Source: Rotaria macrura
Lineage: Eukaryota; Rotifera; Eurotatoria; Philodinida; Philodinidae
Assembly: GCA_900239685.1 (NCBI GenBank)
Contig: OENT01000046.1
Span: 215,387-279,386 of the forward strand
Length of the DNA: 64,000 bases
Direction of reading: 5' to 3'
The position numbers and the translations under genes are program-made. The notes below the pieces were generated by a model. That model was not told the origin of the DNA, ran no database searches, and saw nothing but the letters and a program-made list of their open reading frames with translations. Positions 61,016-64,000 of the stretch are shown piece after piece (positions within the stretch are counted from its first letter, which is position 1; each line of letters starts with the position of its first letter).

Positions 61016-61769
61016 TCTATGATTGAAATTGATTAGAATTTACTTGACAGTCTTTAGATTAGAAGTTGCAAGTTTACATGAAGTAATGATGCGTTTAACA
61101 TATTCTTGAAAGTATTTCTAGTTGAATACGAAACAGGACGATTACATACGATTGAAAGGAGTCTGATGTCAGGTCTCAATCATTCATTAGATATTTAAAA
61201 TCATGAAAGCATAATAATATCTAAAAATTAAGATTAATTTCGAGTAATTTTTACTGACCGTCTACTATCTAATGATTTTTTCGTATTTGGTTTTTTTTAT
61301 CCTATGTATTAGATGTTTTGCATGTTAATTTGTAAACTTTCTATACACGACATCTAGTTTATAATCCACATGTACGTTGATATGAGTAAATAGGGCGTGG
61401 AATCAATGGGAAGGAATGAGTCGATTAAAGAAATAGTTGCGCCCAATTGTTACAATAAAAAAAGAACGCATTCTGTTTCATGCATGTAGCGACATGCATC
61501 CATGATATGAATAATACGATATTATAGTCTATCGAAATACATGTAACGTAAACCAATTTATTGCTTCATTAAACTCAGTGTAGTAGTTCAAGAGTTTATT
61601 TTTCATCCATCGTGATGATGCTAGTATTCTTTAATTTGTTGAGTGAAATTATTGTTTCAAATAGTTATTTATTCTCAATTTTTACAACGACAAGATAGAA
61701 CATTAACAGAAAAGATTATCCATGAACATGATCTTGTATTTCAACTAAGATTCGTCTAAAGTACTGCAG
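61016..61769. other. Intergenic, 0.75 kb, no gene seen
   Basis: Upstream of the transporter gene on the opposite strand; nothing recognised. Confidence 0.45.
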
Positions 61770-62159
61770 ATGAAGTTTACAATGTCTGAAATAATATATC
61801 AATCTGGTAAATCTTTTGATCGAAATAATTATTTATATCATGAACTATGTGTACAATATGTTAATCGTAACTTACAACACTGCATGATTTCACATAATTA
61901 TCACTTAATACTCAATATTTCCATTGCAAAAAAATCAATTGGAAAAATAATCAATGTCTCTTTTCTAACAAGAACTGCAACTTATGACCACTACGCCGAA
62001 TTGAAAGCTCCTAAATCGATTGCTGCTACATTTTTTGAATGCGAAAACCAGGCTATTTACTATTGGTCTTTCATGACTGCCAAATCCGAATGTATTCGAG
62101 AACAAATTAAATTTCTCATGATCGCTTTATCTATGCACCATATGCAAAATATCTTTTAG
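61770..62159 (+). CDS. Orphan open frame, possible gene or exon
   Basis: 129 codons from ATG 61770, directly after a CTGCAG that could be a splice acceptor, so this may be a terminal exon. The protein (MKFTMSEIIYQSGKSFD ... YYWSFMTAKSECIREQIKFLMIALSMHHMQ) has a normal-looking composition, with strand-like middle segments and a final amphipathic helix, reminiscent of a PH/PTB-type fold. That resemblance is weak. It sits between the two transporter genes on the opposite strand. Confidence 0.4.
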   Translation: MKFTMSEIIYQSGKSFDRNNYLYHELCVQYVNRNLQHCMISHNYHLILNISIAKKSIGKIINVSFLTRTATYDHYAELKAPKSIAATFFECENQAIYYWSFMTAKSECIREQIKFLMIALSMHHMQNIF

Positions 62160-63672
62160 TCATTTCAAGAAACGACACAATAATCAGAATCTTTAATTAT
62201 TCATCTTCATCTAAACATACTGTAAAAACCTGTTTAGAAATGTAACATCCATGCACAAGTTTATGGGAATCAGCCCTAGACTGAATCTTGACAACATTGG
62301 AAATGATTTAGCAATAAAGAAAGATCTTACTAAATAATTCTAGTGTTTAAAAGTTGCACTGAGCGCTTTACTATTCATAACAAGTACATGAGTTCCATAT
62401 ACTTATCCAATATTGACTAAAATGATTGAAAAATTCCCCATGAGTGATCATAAAAACATTACGTGATATCTTTCATCGAAGAAAAAGGACTATGCACCAG
62501 TCAATCATGTAAGCTAATAGAGCTATCAATGAGTTTTACAACGACTTTTAAACACACATAGTTAAACATGAACCTAATGCCAGAAAGACACTGGTTTTTA
62601 AATTCAATCGAAATAGCAAATAGAAAAATTTAAATAAAGATACAGATTAAATCAGCTCGACAAAACAACAGGTCGATGTATGTGAAATGATGCGAATAGA
62701 AAATTCATGTATCAGACACACATAAAAACTAGTTAAGGCGTTTCAATGAAAAATGAACATAATATCCGAGAGTAGGCAACAGTTCTTTCTTGCCTATAAA
62801 CTTCTTATCTAATTGCTGATTGAATAAACTGAGTTAAAAATAAAATCAATTTCTTTCATACTATCATCATTCCTTCTAATTAAAGCAGCTGATCATCAAC
62901 ATTAGATTCTTAATGGATACTGTCAAAAACCTTGCATTACAACTTTAACAATTCATTTGTGAATCATAACTTATTTTCATTCCTACTACAGATGATAAAA
63001 TGTCCTACTCGTACATAAAATAAATTTGTTACGCGTTCACAAATAGGATGCCCTTTTCTCTATTTTTTTCATTCTACTTCGATCAAGTTTATCGCATAAT
63101 GAAAATTCCCACCAATGCAACATTAACCCCATGCTACATTGATTTTTTTCAACAGAAAGTATAACTTCGACTGGGATATTTTTTCCACGACTTGTATCAT
63201 TCATCAATTCAATTTACAAACATAGCCTCATCAATGTTGGCCGAGTCGACGCTTTGGATTCATGCTTCTATTTCAAGTTCGAACACGTTGAGCCAATAAT
63301 TATGAGCGTAAAAGATTCAATATTCGATAACTTTCTTTTGATTTAGTCAGCACATGAAATTATACTCATAATTACAAGCAACAGTTTGGTGCATAAAAGA
63401 AACATTATTGTGATCACGAACATCTCACTTGTTGTATGCATCCAGAGCACAAGAGATTTATACGACTCAGATAAATGCTTACATTGCACTAATCGTAAAC
63501 ATGATGGATGAATTATTTATTTTGTTGAATCACATTCGTACATACCATCATAGCTTAGATAAATACAAAAATGAAAACTTTTTCTCTTACAATTACCAAT
63601 AACTGTCCAATGATGCTTCCCATCATTCATTTTCTTTCTTTTCCACAAGCTACACACGATTGTCCTCGTGTT
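62160..63672. other. Intergenic, 1.5 kb, no gene seen
   Basis: AT-rich spacer between the orphan frame and the second transporter; no repeats or RNA genes recognised. Confidence 0.45.
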
Positions 63673-63948
63673 TTATGTATTTACCATGCCTATTTCTACT
63701 GTTGGAAGAATCTCAATCATTCCTAAGAGTGATTTCCTTTTTAGTTCTCGTCGTAGCTTCGAATGATGAAAACCATATGCGAAATACAATATTTGACCCA
63801 ATCCTGTCCACACAAGCGATCGAAACCCAGCTGCCCTCGATGTTCCCTTCATCAAAAGTATACAAAGCAAAGTTCCTATTATCGGGATCAACCAGCGACC
63901 GAAAGGCACTTCAAATATTCTTGACATATCTCTATGTGTATGACGCAT
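63673..63948 (-). CDS. Last exon of a second cationic amino acid transporter
   Basis: The exon follows an acceptor (TATCTGTTATAG) and encodes 91 residues starting MRHTHRDMSRIFEVPFGRWLIPIIG. It aligns with the final exon of the transporter at 58988-61015 (MRYTHQGISRSFQIPFGPWPIPILG), with the intron at the same position. Two hydrophobic helices follow and a short tail ends in TAA. The rest of the gene lies beyond the right edge. Same orientation and about 2.7 kb from the first copy, so a tandem duplication; the two have diverged considerably. Confidence 0.85.
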   Translation of the reverse strand: MRHTHRDMSRIFEVPFGRWLIPIIGTLLCILLMKGTSRAAGFRSLVWTGLGQILYFAYGFHHSKLRRELKRKSLLGMIEILPTVEIGMVNT

Positions 63949-64000
63949 CTATAACAGATATTCGTTGCTATACACTACGCAAATTCATTCATTCAACAAC

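Noticed and set aside
1-64000. CRISPR arrays, rRNA genes, bacterial operons or viral genes
   Set aside because: No regularly spaced repeats, rRNA-like sequence or virus-like proteins were seen; gene structure is that of an animal nucleus throughout.

Overview
This window looks like AT-rich nuclear DNA of a small spiralian-type animal, most probably a bdelloid rotifer. That identity is an inference. The sequence itself shows split animal genes with many very short introns (about 50-80 bp), a scattering of much longer ones (0.4-1.4 kb), a central-class Hox gene, and an AG 3' splice acceptor within about 20 bases of several start codons, as expected for spliced-leader trans-splicing (known in rotifers). 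One long intronless gene of a family common in bacteria fits the high horizontal gene load of bdelloids.

Layout, left to right. 18-963 (+): 3' end of an unrecognised low-complexity protein with a repeated W-x-x-M-S-T motif. 1878-3231 (+): secreted/type I membrane protein with two mannose-6-phosphate-receptor-homology (MRH) domains. 6523-8489 (+): CDC123. 9569-10757 (+): class I SAM methyltransferase, followed 43 bp later by 10801-13847 (+): TRMT13. 17306-18394 (+): Hox gene. 23354-23780 (+): small secreted protein, convergent with 24014-25398 (-): Rieske subunit of complex III (UQCRFS1). 27905-29353 (-): intronless ADP-ribosylglycohydrolase. 34996-35508 (+): divergent dynein light chain-like protein. 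37646-46387 (-): exportin-5 in eight exons, divergent from 47454-53470 (+): OTUD7/Cezanne-type deubiquitinase. 58988-61015 (-): cationic amino acid transporter, with the last exon of a second transporter of the same type at the right edge (63673-63948, -).

The genes are mostly unrelated housekeeping functions: translation factor assembly, tRNA methylation, respiration, small-RNA/tRNA export, ubiquitin editing and amino acid uptake. There is one developmental regulator. The only operon-like arrangement is methyltransferase-TRMT13; the only apparent local duplication is the transporter pair.

The gene-free stretches are long (1-5.6 kb) and mostly featureless AT-rich sequence with microsatellites. 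They do hold mobile-element remains: a TA-flanked MITE family with internal TCGGAT-type repeats (5682-6024 and 30345-30461), a TTAA-flanked piggyBac-like non-autonomous element (54369-55224), and a third inverted-repeat element (33326-33622). Exon models were built by hand from reading frame, splice phase and remembered family similarity. All listed multi-exon models close in frame.
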